Source: a virus. Taken from it: a DNA stretch of 26,573 nucleotides. Where the stretch lies: IMG/VR virus record IMGVR_UViG_3300024980_000044, positions 1 through 26,573 of that record. One strand, written 5' to 3'. Below the pieces are notes generated by a model. It searched no databases and was not told the DNA's origin. It saw only the letters and a list, made by a program, of their open reading frames with translations. Shown here piece by piece: positions 13,120 to 20,902 of this stretch. Position numbers and translations under genes: made by a program. How positions within the stretch are numbered: the first letter of the stretch is position 1; every line of letters begins with the position of its first letter.

Positions 13120-14748
13120 TTAGTATTTGATGCAGGCCAAAAGTGCGATGTTTCGCGGCCTAGTCTCGGTTCCGTAGTTAGCAGGGTTAGATCCCGAGTT
13201 AGAAATACCAGTCGTATTTTGCGCGGCTCCGGCCGAGCTAACGACATACTGTTGATTACCGCCAGCCATAGCACTCTGGGTCAGAATACCATGCGCGTGG
13301 TTGTGGTCTTGTAGCTGGTGACCTTGGCTAGTGCCCAATGCACGGCCGGTATCGACGCCGCGGGAGTCGTCCCAACCTCTCAGAAATTCCCCGCGAAGAT
13401 CAGGCAGATTAAACGTTGTTGATCCATTTCCAGCGCCGAACGTGGTTCCGATTGCGGCGAATAGCGCAGCGTATGTCGTGCGCGAAACGGCTGCACCGTT
13501 GGCCTTTAACCAACCTGATGGAGACGAAGCCATTGCAAAATGCGCAATAGCTCCTGAAGGCACGGGGATAACTCCAGTAGCCGGATTTAGTAGCACCCAT
13601 GCATTAAAAGTCGAGTTCCATTCAAACTGACACGGATACCCTGCACCAGAAATATCACCATCGACCAGCGCCTGGTTGGCCCCTTTGACGATCGTTTTTG
13701 CACCTGTGGCCGTGCTGCCAAGCGTAAGGTTTAAGGTTGGCGCCGATGTTAAATTTTTTCCTGCTGAAATACCTGTAAACTGCATTTTGTCAGCAAGCGC
13801 TGTAAGCGTACTGGGTATTGTCCCGGTCAACGCATCAACAGTACCGCCAGCCGTGAACGCTGTATAAGACTGGCTTTGTACTCCAACCTTTGTTGCATAC
13901 TGCGGGTGCGGATCGGCATCAGCCGATACCCTAACATCCGTCACGCTGCCATCGGCGGCAATATCGGCAATCTTAGTTACGTAATGCTTAAACCCATTGG
14001 CATCGGTGTAATCGGCATGCGCGACTGCATCAACAACAAAATCAGCCACTGCCGACACGTCGGAAATGTCGCCCTGCAGAGACACGTCCAGCCAGACCGA
14101 CTTAGGCGGCCCGGACACGGTCACTTGTTGGGTAATGGCGCTGGCAATGCGCACGCCGCCGACATAGCCGACGCCAGCCGCAACGTCGTAAGTCGTTGTC
14201 GCTCCCTGGCGAGTCACTTTCCAGCCATCGCCAAAAAAGCCTTCATGTCCGTAAATATCGTAATTGCTCAGGCGTTCGCGCTCGTCAATGCCCCATAGCC
14301 TGGCATTAAAATCGATCTGCCAGGTCTCTGCCGGCACGGCAATGGCCGTGGTCGCCAGAATGCCGGAAAAGGCGATCAGGAAGTTGCGCGTCAGGTTGTT
14401 GCCCGGTATTGCTCCCGTGGTTTTGCGTTTCTGGATCAGCGGCGTATAGGTGCAGGCAATCAGCACGCCGTCGGCGTCTTTCAGGCCGACCCAGTTAAAG
14501 TCGTAGTCTCCCAGCGATGAATCCATGACCAGGCTGTACACCACCTGGTTGCCGTTGACGTATCCGGATGAGGTGACCGGCAAGGTCGCCATGATGTTTC
14601 CAGCCGCCGGCATTGCTTCAATGCGGTTGACCGGTTCTGCACCCAGCCCGGCAATATTCGCCAGCACAAAATGGGTGATATCCAGAATTTGCGAAGCGCC
14701 TTGCTTGGCCGCTATCTGGTCTTCACCCTCAATGGTAATAAATGCCAT
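13120..14748 (-). CDS. H: Collar-domain tail fibre protein
   Basis: The 542-residue protein has an N-terminal tail-fibre domain of the DUF3751 type (~1-160: ILDITHFVLANIAGLG, YDFNWVGLKDADGVLIACTYTP, NNLTRNFLIAFSGI) that joins it to the baseplate, then a beta-rich shaft. A tail collar domain lies at 396-475 (VPSGAIAHFA...WLKANG...FNLPDLRGEFLRGWDDSRGVD). The C-terminal tip has DHNHAHGI and ends NIALLACIKY. This is the host-recognition fibre (P2 H-like). It is placed between tail protein I and the fibre assembly gene, as in P2. The shaft and tip are expected to be variable and to set host range. Confidence 0.9.
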   Translation of the reverse strand: MAFITIEGEDQIAAKQGASQILDITHFVLANIAGLGAEPVNRIEAMPAAGNIMATLPVTSSGYVNGNQVVYSLVMDSSLGDYDFNWVGLKDADGVLIACTYTPLIQKRKTTGAIPGNNLTRNFLIAFSGILATTAIAVPAETWQIDFNARLWGIDERERLSNYDIYGHEGFFGDGWKVTRQGATTTYDVAAGVGYVGGVRIASAITQQVTVSGPPKSVWLDVSLQGDISDVSAVADFVVDAVAHADYTDANGFKHYVTKIADIAADGSVTDVRVSADADPHPQYATKVGVQSQSYTAFTAGGTVDALTGTIPSTLTALADKMQFTGISAGKNLTSAPTLNLTLGSTATGAKTIVKGANQALVDGDISGAGYPCQFEWNSTFNAWVLLNPATGVIPVPSGAIAHFAMASSPSGWLKANGAAVSRTTYAALFAAIGTTFGAGNGSTTFNLPDLRGEFLRGWDDSRGVDTGRALGTSQGHQLQDHNHAHGILTQSAMAGGNQQYVVSSAGAAQNTTGISNSGSNPANYGTETRPRNIALLACIKY

Positions 14749-14760
14749 GTTTGCTCCTTG

Positions 14761-15366
14761 TTATAGTTTAGCGACAGCCAGATCCCAGCTGTTGCCGGTT
14801 GCCTTGTTGTCAATGGTTGCATCCGCCAGCCACGGCGATTCTGCTTGCAGGGCAGCATCAAACCACCAGGTATGGCCGGTTTCCCGCGCATCGATAGTGA
14901 CGATGATCGGCGTAATTACCTGCAGCTGGTAACGCCGGCAAGTGCGCCCGTATTTTTCGATAATCTTTTGCAGCAGCTCCATGTTCTCGGCCAGCTGCGA
15001 ATCACTTAGCCGAAGCAGCACCACATCCCAGTCCACCGGATCAACCCGTTCGTCGATTTCCAGATAGCCGATGCCAAGCCGTTCAAATATCCGGATAAAG
15101 CCGATCTTGCTGCCGGCGTCTTGGGCATTCACATAGGCAAATGCCACGCGCTTTCTGTACAGATCCAGCGGCTCGTCTTTAAAGCGCTGGATGTCGCGCT
15201 GATAGGACAGTAGGTTCAGCACGCCTTCGCTGCAGGTCAGTGCGTCGAACTGCGTCAACGGCCATTTCAGCCACGTTTCAATTTGTGCCCAGTAAGCCGT
15301 CGCCGCATCGCGCAGCTTGACCAGCTCGGTCCCTTCCAGCCAAAACGGCAGCTTGATCGGCTCCAT
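14761..15366 (-). CDS. I: Tail protein I
   Basis: The 201-residue protein has the pattern of P2 gpI: LPFWLEGTELVKLRDAATAYW near the N-terminus, EGVLNLLSYQRDI, then ALYRKRV-like LDLYRKRVAFAYVNAQDAGSK and FERLGIGYLEIDER. gpI joins the baseplate wedge to the tail fibres. Residues ~150-201 (HTWWFDAALQAESPWLADATIDNKATGNSWDL) form an extra C-terminal beta region. It lies between the J gene (with an intervening micro-ORF) and the fibre gene, the P2 order. Confidence 0.88.
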   Translation of the reverse strand: MEPIKLPFWLEGTELVKLRDAATAYWAQIETWLKWPLTQFDALTCSEGVLNLLSYQRDIQRFKDEPLDLYRKRVAFAYVNAQDAGSKIGFIRIFERLGIGYLEIDERVDPVDWDVVLLRLSDSQLAENMELLQKIIEKYGRTCRRYQLQVITPIIVTIDARETGHTWWFDAALQAESPWLADATIDNKATGNSWDLAVAKL

Positions 15367-15468
15367 TTAAAGTCTCCTCACCCAAACTCTCGGCAACTGC
15401 TCCTGTGTTGCTCTACCTCCTGCATCCATGCAGTCGTCCATCAGAGAGGGCTTTTTTTGCTGCGTCAT
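15367..15468 (-). CDS. 33-codon micro-ORF between J and I
   Basis: A minus-strand ORF (MTQQKKPSLMDDCMDAGGR...) starts with an ATG that overlaps the J stop (ATGA) and ends with a TAA directly before the ATG of gene I. It thus fills the 98-bp gap exactly. A GGAGG-like AGGAGG lies inside it, and GAGG lies before the I start. It may be a short translated linker that keeps J and I translation coupled, or a tiny protein. There is no homology to support it. Confidence 0.4.
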   Translation of the reverse strand: MTQQKKPSLMDDCMDAGGRATQEQLPRVWVRRL

Positions 15469-16640
15469 TCAGTCACCGCTATGTTGATGGTCAGCGATGA
15501 CAAAGTCGGCACGTTCAGCGCCGAAACGATGTCGGCCAAGTTAAAGTCCACGCTGTGAATGTCCGGAAACTGTTTGTGCAGTTCCTGACCCAACTTGGAA
15601 AAACTGAACCGGCTGTGCGGGTAGGTCAGGGTAGGGCTGTAGGCTTTGTTCTCGCGGAATGCCGCCCTGATGAACGTATCGACATCCGTTTGCAATTGGG
15701 TGATCTGCGCGGCGGTTAAAAACGGCTCATGCCACACGCTGACGATCAGCGCATGGTCGGTTTCCGGCATGGCGTACACCTGCAAATCATCGCCGTGGCC
15801 GTGATGGCCTTGGTCGGTAATGTAGGCATTGATGTTGGCCAGGTATTGAGCGGCCGGCGCATTAAAATCGAACAGCACAGAGGCATTGGCGGTGCCGGGG
15901 CCGCGCGGTGCATTATGCTCAAACCAGATCGCATCGATCGCCACGCCGGGGAATTCACTGATTAATGCGCGGTACACGCTGTCGGTGTGAAAGTCGGATG
16001 CAGTGCCGAACTGGTTGCGGACACGGTCGCGCAGGTCATTATCGATTTCGGTTTCCGTGCCAGGCGTCAGCAGCCAGCCGTCGCTATTGGTGACGCTGGT
16101 GATGCCGGCAATCGGCGCTTTTAAAATACTGTAATAGCCGACTGCAAGGTTATAAGCATCACCGACCGCAGCCGCCGTGCAGTTGACTTTGACGGTTGCC
16201 TGTCCCGGCACAAACGCGGTGGCGGTGTCGGTGACCATCTCGTACACAAAGCCGTTGATCGATGCGGTCTGGACCACCGTTCCCGCCGGTACGGTATAAG
16301 CCGCGCCGACATCGGCACGGGTAAAGGTAATTTGGCCTTTGGCCTTGCCTGCCGGTTTGCGTTCAATATTGACCGCCCAGGCCAGCAGCTCCAACCAAAC
16401 GCCGGTGGCGGATTTAACGAAACTGTTCGGCAGCACCGTTTCCGCCATAAACGTGACCAGCCACAGCACCGGTTTGGTGATTAATGCCGTCATTACCCGC
16501 CAGAACGGCGAATAGGCGTTGTCATTGCTGATGGTGCTGCCTTGCGCGGTAACCTCGTCTTTCCACGCGGTTTCCAGTTCCGCTTGCGTGGTCGGGATGC
16601 CGTTGTCGCTTAAAATCTTGGTGTAATCAACATCGCTCAT
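15465..16640 (-). CDS. J: Baseplate protein J
   Basis: The 391-residue protein matches the J-like baseplate family. The central part has GQITFTRADVGAAYTVPAGTVVQTA, AAVGDAYNLAVGYYSIL, GITSVTNSDGWLLTPGTETEIDNDLRDRVRNQF and a C-terminal FSKLGQELHKQFPDIHSVDF. Family knowledge: J forms the wedge (T4 gp6-like) that carries the sheath contraction signal. An N-terminal hydrophobic helix (ALITKPVLWLVTFMAETVL) is normal for this group. It overlaps the DUF2590-like gene by 4 bp, as expected for co-translated wedge genes. Confidence 0.93.
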   Translation of the reverse strand: MSDVDYTKILSDNGIPTTQAELETAWKDEVTAQGSTISNDNAYSPFWRVMTALITKPVLWLVTFMAETVLPNSFVKSATGVWLELLAWAVNIERKPAGKAKGQITFTRADVGAAYTVPAGTVVQTASINGFVYEMVTDTATAFVPGQATVKVNCTAAAVGDAYNLAVGYYSILKAPIAGITSVTNSDGWLLTPGTETEIDNDLRDRVRNQFGTASDFHTDSVYRALISEFPGVAIDAIWFEHNAPRGPGTANASVLFDFNAPAAQYLANINAYITDQGHHGHGDDLQVYAMPETDHALIVSVWHEPFLTAAQITQLQTDVDTFIRAAFRENKAYSPTLTYPHSRFSFSKLGQELHKQFPDIHSVDFNLADIVSALNVPTLSSLTINIAVTE

Positions 16641-16957
16641 GCGCTAACCTGAAAGCTGATTTTGCCGAACTTAACGGTGTCGGCGGTGATAAAAAATAAT
16701 TCCGTGTCCTGCCGGGTGATCTTGATCGTGCCAGGCACCAGGCGCAGGTCGTCTTCGATCTTGAGCGCCAACTGTTGCATCAGCAGCGCCACTTTGGCGT
16801 TGTCGCGCTCGCCGATGCAGGCCGATAGCAGGCCGCAGTCGCGGATTAAATGCTGGGTGTCCTGAACGATGCTGTCGCGGTCGCCGAGTAGGGCCGGTTC
16901 GTTGCCGGGTCCGGGGGTCAGGTCGTTATCGGTGATGCGTAGATCGATGTAGTCCAT
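16637..16957 (-). CDS. DUF2590-like baseplate wedge protein (gp25/W role)
   Basis: The 106-residue protein has RDSIVQDTQHLIRDCGLLSACIGERD and DDLRLVPGTIKITRQDTELFFITAD. The QD.xH.I...E pattern followed by a VPGT strand is what I associate with DUF2590 and gp25/W-like wedge proteins. It lies directly before J, the place of W in P2. It probably nucleates sheath-baseplate contact. It overlaps J by 4 bp and is 2 bp from the tape measure stop. Confidence 0.7.
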   Translation of the reverse strand: MDYIDLRITDNDLTPGPGNEPALLGDRDSIVQDTQHLIRDCGLLSACIGERDNAKVALLMQQLALKIEDDLRLVPGTIKITRQDTELFFITADTVKFGKISFQVSA

Positions 16958-16959
16958 GA

Positions 16960-19143
16960 TCAGCCTGCAGCCATTTGTAGTTCGTCAGCCAGTAACGGCC
17001 CAACAGGCTTTGACGGGTTATGGATGGTAATGCCGCCGACATCGACCACCTTGCTGTTATTGGCGTTGTTAATCTGGCTCATGATGCCGCCCTTGGGCAC
17101 ATTGGCCGTTTGGCTTTGGCTGAGCGCAGTCGGCGCCGCAGGGGCGGCCACCGGCTGAGGCGGGGTAAAGCCGCCGGTTAAAAGGCCGGGCGCCGGTTGT
17201 TGCAGCCATTGCGGTTGTGCCGTCAGTGCTGACAATGATGGTGAGGCAGTCTGTGGCCCTGCAAGTGCGGTTGGAGACGAGACCTTATCAAGCGCGGCCA
17301 TTGCGTCGGGCATTTTGATTCCGGTCAGCGACTGAATGCCGCGCATGACACTGTCAGCAGCGCTGCTGATTCCGGCAAACGGATTCAGCGTAGCCAGCCA
17401 GTTTTTGAATTCAGACCACCAGTTTTTAATTGCATCAAATCCGGCAATGAGCAAGCCTATGCCAACGCCGACCAGCGCGAATGGGTTCAATGTGGCAATC
17501 CAGCCTGTAAAGCCAGTCCACCATTGCGGGATGGCATCAAATCCGGCAATGAGCAAGCCTATGCCAGCGCCGACCAGGGCGAACGGGTTTAATGTGCCGA
17601 TCCATACGGCGAAACTTGACCACCATTGCGGGATTCGCTCAAAGAAGGCGACAACAGAATCTACCCAGGCGAACACGCCGGTCGATTCCAGCCAGGCGCT
17701 TGACCAGTTGATGACTGCTTGCGTCCAGGTATCCCAATAAATGACAGCGGCAGCAATCACGCCAATGAGCGCACCAATGCCCAGCACTATCCAGGTGACC
17801 GGATTGGCAAGCAGAGCCGCCGAAAAGCTCCAGATTGCGGGAATGACATTAAACAGCCCGCCTTTCAGCAACCACAACGCCCCTTTAAATACTGCGGCTC
17901 CGGCTCCCCAGCCGACCAACAGAAATTGGCTGATGCCCACCACAACAGACAGCGCCGACAGCGCGGCAATAATTCCGATGACGGCAAAAACCGCATAGCC
18001 GATGTAAGTGGTGATGTTCGGGAACAGGTCCATCCAGCGCATCAGTTTTTCGCTGACACTGACAATGCCGTTGAATACTGGCTTCAGCACTGGCAGCATC
18101 TTTTGCCCGAGCATAATCATCAGCGCATCGCCCGCGCTTTTAGCTTGCTCCCACGGCTGGACCATGGCGTTGGCCATGTCGATCGCGCCTTGCAGTCCGG
18201 TTTGCTTGCCGACCTCGTTAATGCTGCCGCTCAGTCCGTCGATATTGGTCGACAGCAACTTGACCAGCGCCGTGGCCTCTTGCGTGCCGAAGGCTTTTTT
18301 GAGCAAGTCGGATTTAGCGACGGTGTCGATATCGCCGTACTTGCCTTTAATCTTTTCCAGGATGTTGACCATCGGCAGCATCTTGCCTTGGCTATCGGTA
18401 AATTTAAGCCCGAGTTTATCCTGCGCATTGCCGACGCCGTCCAGGAACGCGCGGTACTTGGTACCAGCCTCGCTGCCCGACATCGTCGCCTGCAAGGTGC
18501 CCATCACCGCCATTTGTTCGGCCATGCCGACACCCATAGTTTGAGCGCCAGCGCCAAGAGTGGTGAAGGCCTCGGACATGCCTTGGCCGGTGGTTTTGAA
18601 GATATTGACGGCAACGGCGGTTTGCCCGGCCATCATGTTGATCCAGTTAGCCTTGCCCATGGCGTCGGCGTTTTTCTGGAAAATGCCATACATGGTGCCG
18701 ACATAATTGGTGATCGTGCCCATGTCGGCCTTGGTGCCTTTTGCCAGAACGGCCGAGGCATTGGTAAAGGCCGGCAGCTCGTTGCCGGACAATCCGGAAA
18801 TGGCGCCCTGAATGTCATACGCCGAGCGCACGAATTCCGCCGCCGATTCGCCATACTGCACACTGAATTTCAGTGCTGATATGTTCAGCTTGTCCAGCAC
18901 GTCTTTGCCGACATTCATAGACGAGATTTCACCTAACGCGGACTGCATTTCTTTGGCCGGCTGCAAGATGTGATCGAGAGAATACGCCGCACCAGCCAAC
19001 CCCGCCGCACCGTAGCCGATTTTATTAAATCCGCCCTGAATGTTGCTGGTGACCCTGTCCATGGTGGACATCATATTTCTGGCAGGCCCGGACATATTGT
19101 CCAGCAGCGAGACTCTAAATAGCAGATTATTGAGTGCAGTCAT
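16960..19143 (-). CDS. T: Tail tape measure protein
   Basis: The 727-residue protein starts MTALNNLLFRVSLLDNMSGP, an N-terminus usual in TP901/Mu-type tape measures. The region ~60-330 (FVRSAYDIQGAISGLSGNELPAF, AEQMAVMGTLQATMSGSEAGT, KSDLLKKAFGTQEATALVKLL) is the core of that family. Hydrophobic helices follow (~385-480). Near 500-600 a 34-residue unit (NPFALVGxGIGLLIAGFDAI) is repeated in tandem. The C-terminus is Pro/Ala/Gln-rich. It sets tail length and enters the host membrane. Its ATG shares a base with the stop of the frameshifted chaperone, as in other long-tailed phages. Confidence 0.93.
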   Translation of the reverse strand: MTALNNLLFRVSLLDNMSGPARNMMSTMDRVTSNIQGGFNKIGYGAAGLAGAAYSLDHILQPAKEMQSALGEISSMNVGKDVLDKLNISALKFSVQYGESAAEFVRSAYDIQGAISGLSGNELPAFTNASAVLAKGTKADMGTITNYVGTMYGIFQKNADAMGKANWINMMAGQTAVAVNIFKTTGQGMSEAFTTLGAGAQTMGVGMAEQMAVMGTLQATMSGSEAGTKYRAFLDGVGNAQDKLGLKFTDSQGKMLPMVNILEKIKGKYGDIDTVAKSDLLKKAFGTQEATALVKLLSTNIDGLSGSINEVGKQTGLQGAIDMANAMVQPWEQAKSAGDALMIMLGQKMLPVLKPVFNGIVSVSEKLMRWMDLFPNITTYIGYAVFAVIGIIAALSALSVVVGISQFLLVGWGAGAAVFKGALWLLKGGLFNVIPAIWSFSAALLANPVTWIVLGIGALIGVIAAAVIYWDTWTQAVINWSSAWLESTGVFAWVDSVVAFFERIPQWWSSFAVWIGTLNPFALVGAGIGLLIAGFDAIPQWWTGFTGWIATLNPFALVGVGIGLLIAGFDAIKNWWSEFKNWLATLNPFAGISSAADSVMRGIQSLTGIKMPDAMAALDKVSSPTALAGPQTASPSLSALTAQPQWLQQPAPGLLTGGFTPPQPVAAPAAPTALSQSQTANVPKGGIMSQINNANNSKVVDVGGITIHNPSKPVGPLLADELQMAAG

Positions 19144-19636
19144 TATCCGTTAAACGCCTTTGCTATGCCGTTGGCAATCGCGGCCGTGGTGTTGTTCCAA
19201 TGCCGCTGGTCCAGCCACAGCGCTTCCGCCATGGTTTGTTCAGTGACCGGCTGCCCAGGCAGCCAGTGTTTGGTCAGTGCTATCAGTTGGCTGTAGCCGT
19301 TCTCGCCGATGCTGTCGGCGAGCTGCTCTACTTTTTTACAGTAACGTCAATATCGGCGCCGAAATCCAGCGCTATGGCGCTGGCTATTTGCATAACGACA
19401 GCGCCGTTTGGGGCTTTGTTCCGCATGACGACTTGCTTGAAGCTGTCCTTATCCTCTTTAACGACGGTCCGTTGCAGAAAATTATAGGCAGGCGAAACCT
19501 TGTTTTGTGGCGTCTGCTCGTTAAGATATTGATTAAAATCGGCGGTGCTGACATCAAATCGCAGGTCGGTGCTGCCAATCGCGATAGTGACCAAATCGGT
19601 GTTTTCTGTCGATTCGTTTGTTTGTGCTGTGCTCAT
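19143..19636 (-). CDS. Frameshifted tail assembly chaperone (E+E'-like fusion, -1 PRF)
   Basis: The zero frame ends at TAG 19328. A -1 slip on A_AAA_AAG (19331-19337) lets translation continue through GTA GAG CAG CTC... for 62 more residues, to a TAA at 19143-19145 that overlaps the tape measure ATG. The result is a ~164-residue fusion. The extra part (VEQLADSIGENGYSQLIALTKHW...) is helical. Two-form tail chaperones made by frameshifting (lambda G/GT, P2 E/E+E') bind the tape measure during tail assembly. The open -1 frame fills the gap up to the tape measure gene exactly. Confidence 0.85.
19302..19337 (-). promoter_or_regulatory. -1 ribosomal frameshift signal
   Basis: The heptamer A_AAA_AAG (19331-19337, minus strand) is in the right phase (GTA AAA AAG TAG). 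Eight bases later comes a perfect 8-bp hairpin, CUCGCCGA (19315-19322), loop CAGCA, UCGGCGAG (19302-19309). This is a textbook slippery site plus stimulatory stem. Confidence 0.9.
19328..19636 (-). CDS. Tail assembly chaperone, short form (E/G-like)
   Basis: The 102-residue protein (MSTAQTNESTENTDLVTIAIG...) is the unshifted product. It is made of ITIGS.DLRFDVSTADFNQYLNE, NKVSPAYNFLQRTV and ASAIALDFGADIDVTVKK, a pattern seen in tail assembly chaperones directly upstream of tape measure genes. It starts at ATG 19636 with GAAGAGAG before it. The longer frameshifted form is a separate entry. It is the expected major product. Confidence 0.85.
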   Translation of the reverse strand: MSTAQTNESTENTDLVTIAIGSTDLRFDVSTADFNQYLNEQTPQNKVSPAYNFLQRTVVKEDKDSFKQVVMRNKAPNGAVVMQIASAIALDFGADIDVTVKK

Positions 19637-19666
19637 ACTCTCTTCCCCTTACTCAATTAAAAAAAT

Positions 19667-19724
19667 GTAGGGTACGCATTGCGTACCTTCTACGGGTTTA
19701 AAAGGTACGCAATGCGTACCCTAC
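19667..19724. repeat. Nested palindromic repeat between lysis-like and tail genes
   Basis: Two 23-bp arms (19667-19689 and 19702-19724) are perfect inverted repeats around a 12-bp centre. Each arm also contains its own palindrome GGTACGCA-T-TGCGTACC (or its reverse complement). It looks like a dispersed REP/MITE-type element inserted in the late operon. Transcribed, it forms a very strong hairpin. Confidence 0.8.
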
Positions 19725-19730
19725 GGAATC

Positions 19731-19946
19731 TCAGCCGAAAAACTTAATGACTGTTTCAACCAGGCCGACTTTATCCAGCATGTAAAAGCCGAAACCGCCG
19801 ATCAGGATGTATTTAATATCCCTGATGTCGCTCAGCGCTTTATCGGTTGCATCCTGTTTCTTGAACAGGAAGCCGATTTTTTCGGCATGTTGGTCTTGTA
19901 CAATTTCCAGCCTTTGTATCTTCAAATTACACGCTTCAGTCGGCAT
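19731..19946 (-). CDS. XhlA-like small membrane protein (holin-associated)
   Basis: The 71-residue protein starts at ATG 19946 with GGAGG 4 nt upstream. A charged N-terminal helix (ACNLKIQRLEIVQDQHAEKIGFL) is followed by one membrane segment (~45-60, YILIGGFGFYMLDKVG) and a short tail (VETVIKFFG). This layout resembles XhlA-type haemolysin/holin partner proteins. It follows a PLA2-like and a peptidase-like gene, so a part in lysis is likely. Confidence 0.65.
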   Translation of the reverse strand: MPTEACNLKIQRLEIVQDQHAEKIGFLFKKQDATDKALSDIRDIKYILIGGFGFYMLDKVGLVETVIKFFG

Positions 19947-19955
19947 AAAACCTCC

Positions 19956-20324
19956 CTATTTGCCTTTAAAAAACGCCTCATCGCCCAGCAGTTGCACGGC
20001 TTCGTAGTACTTCATCGCCCGCCACTGCCTGGGCAGCATCAGCCAGCCGCCTTGATGGTTGATCAGCGTCAGCAGGTTGTTCAACAAGTTGAGGTCGGCT
20101 CGGTCTTTGTCCGCCTGGCTCACGCCCACGTCATAATCGTAATCGTGGATGTTGAAGGCTTCCGTGCAATCCAGCCCATACATCGTGTTTGGAATAATGG
20201 AGCTGATCCATTTGCCGGCAGCGCCGGCGCCGTTGCAGATCCGCGCCTTTTCTTCCGGCGTTATGTTTTTGTAAGCCCAGCTGCTGATTAAGCCAGGGCC
20301 GCTTTTTCTTTGGTCGGCTGGCAT
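19956..20324 (-). CDS. PLA2-like phage protein (lysis cassette)
   Basis: The 122-residue protein starts at ATG 20324 with GAGG 7 nt upstream, inside the end of the preceding gene (37-bp overlap). The motif LDCTEAFNIHDYDYDVG (C53, H60, D61) resembles the Cys..His-Asp catalytic region of phospholipase A2-like folds, and an Asp-rich helix follows (ADKDRADLNLL). It lacks the paired CC typical of secreted PLA2. Proteins of this shape occur next to lysis genes in other phages. A membrane-attacking role is possible but unproven. Confidence 0.5.
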   Translation of the reverse strand: MPADQRKSGPGLISSWAYKNITPEEKARICNGAGAAGKWISSIIPNTMYGLDCTEAFNIHDYDYDVGVSQADKDRADLNLLNNLLTLINHQGGWLMLPRQWRAMKYYEAVQLLGDEAFFKGK

Positions 20325-20902
20325 ACATCGGCCTCATCCAGTAGCGTGTAACTAAATTTATTTCCGTATTTCGCTGCCGATCGTTGCGCCAGTTTCATCA
20401 CTGCATCAAAATCTTTGCTGTTAGCAAACACCTGGCAACCGGCGGAAACTTTGTCGGTTTTTAGGGTGAGCGCGTTTTGGCCTGCGCGGTGCAGATTGAT
20501 GCCGAAATAGCCGCTTTGCGCGTTTTTAAGATCCAGTTTCTTGTCTTTGTTGCGGTCGCGGTAGACGGTCATTTCGCCGCGCTGCACCAGTGCCAGGTAT
20601 TTGCCCTGGTGGGCTCCGATCTGCCAACAGCCTCGGTAATGGCCGGGCTTTAAAATGGCGGTGCCATCCACGTTAATCGGATGCTCACGGTAATAAACGC
20701 CGGGATCGGTGGTGATCGGGTACTGCTCGAGCACTTGTTTGCCGTCGGACTCGTACAGCACGCATAGCAGATCGTTGAAGGTGTTGGCGCTCAGGTCTTT
20801 CGCGCGGATGCCCACCAGCGTCAGATTCAATTCACCTTTAAATAGGGGCGCATCCTTGCGCGAGAGAGCGTCCTTTAACTTGGCAAACGTGACTTTTTCC
20901 AT
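20288..20902 (-). CDS. L,D-transpeptidase-like peptidoglycan-active protein
   Basis: The 204-residue protein has GINLHRAG (H138) and VSAGCQVF (S153...C156). This His...Ser-x-Gly-Cys layout is that of L,D-transpeptidase (YkuD)-type catalytic centres. Other conserved blocks are TFNDLLCVLYESDG, TDPGVYYREHPINVDGTAILKPGHYRGCWQIG and YRDRNKDKKLDL. I know similar proteins from phages, placed as endolysin-like genes. It has no signal peptide, so release would need a holin. Neighbours downstream are the PLA2-like and XhlA-like genes, fitting a lysis group placed inside the tail region. The reaction (transpeptidase or hydrolase) is inferred. Confidence 0.6.
   Translation of the reverse strand: MEKVTFAKLKDALSRKDAPLFKGELNLTLVGIRAKDLSANTFNDLLCVLYESDGKQVLEQYPITTDPGVYYREHPINVDGTAILKPGHYRGCWQIGAHQGKYLALVQRGEMTVYRDRNKDKKLDLKNAQSGYFGINLHRAGQNALTLKTDKVSAGCQVFANSKDFDAVMKLAQRSAAKYGNKFSYTLLDEADVCQPTKEKAALA

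Noticed and set aside
17430-17600. CRISPR-like array suggested by regular repeats
   Set aside because: The repeats are in frame, 102 bp long and within the tape measure gene; there are no spacers or cas genes.
17719-18879. 386-codon plus-strand frame opposite the tape measure gene
   Set aside because: Rich in His/Gln/Arg as in shadows; fully inside the well-supported tape measure gene with no start signal.
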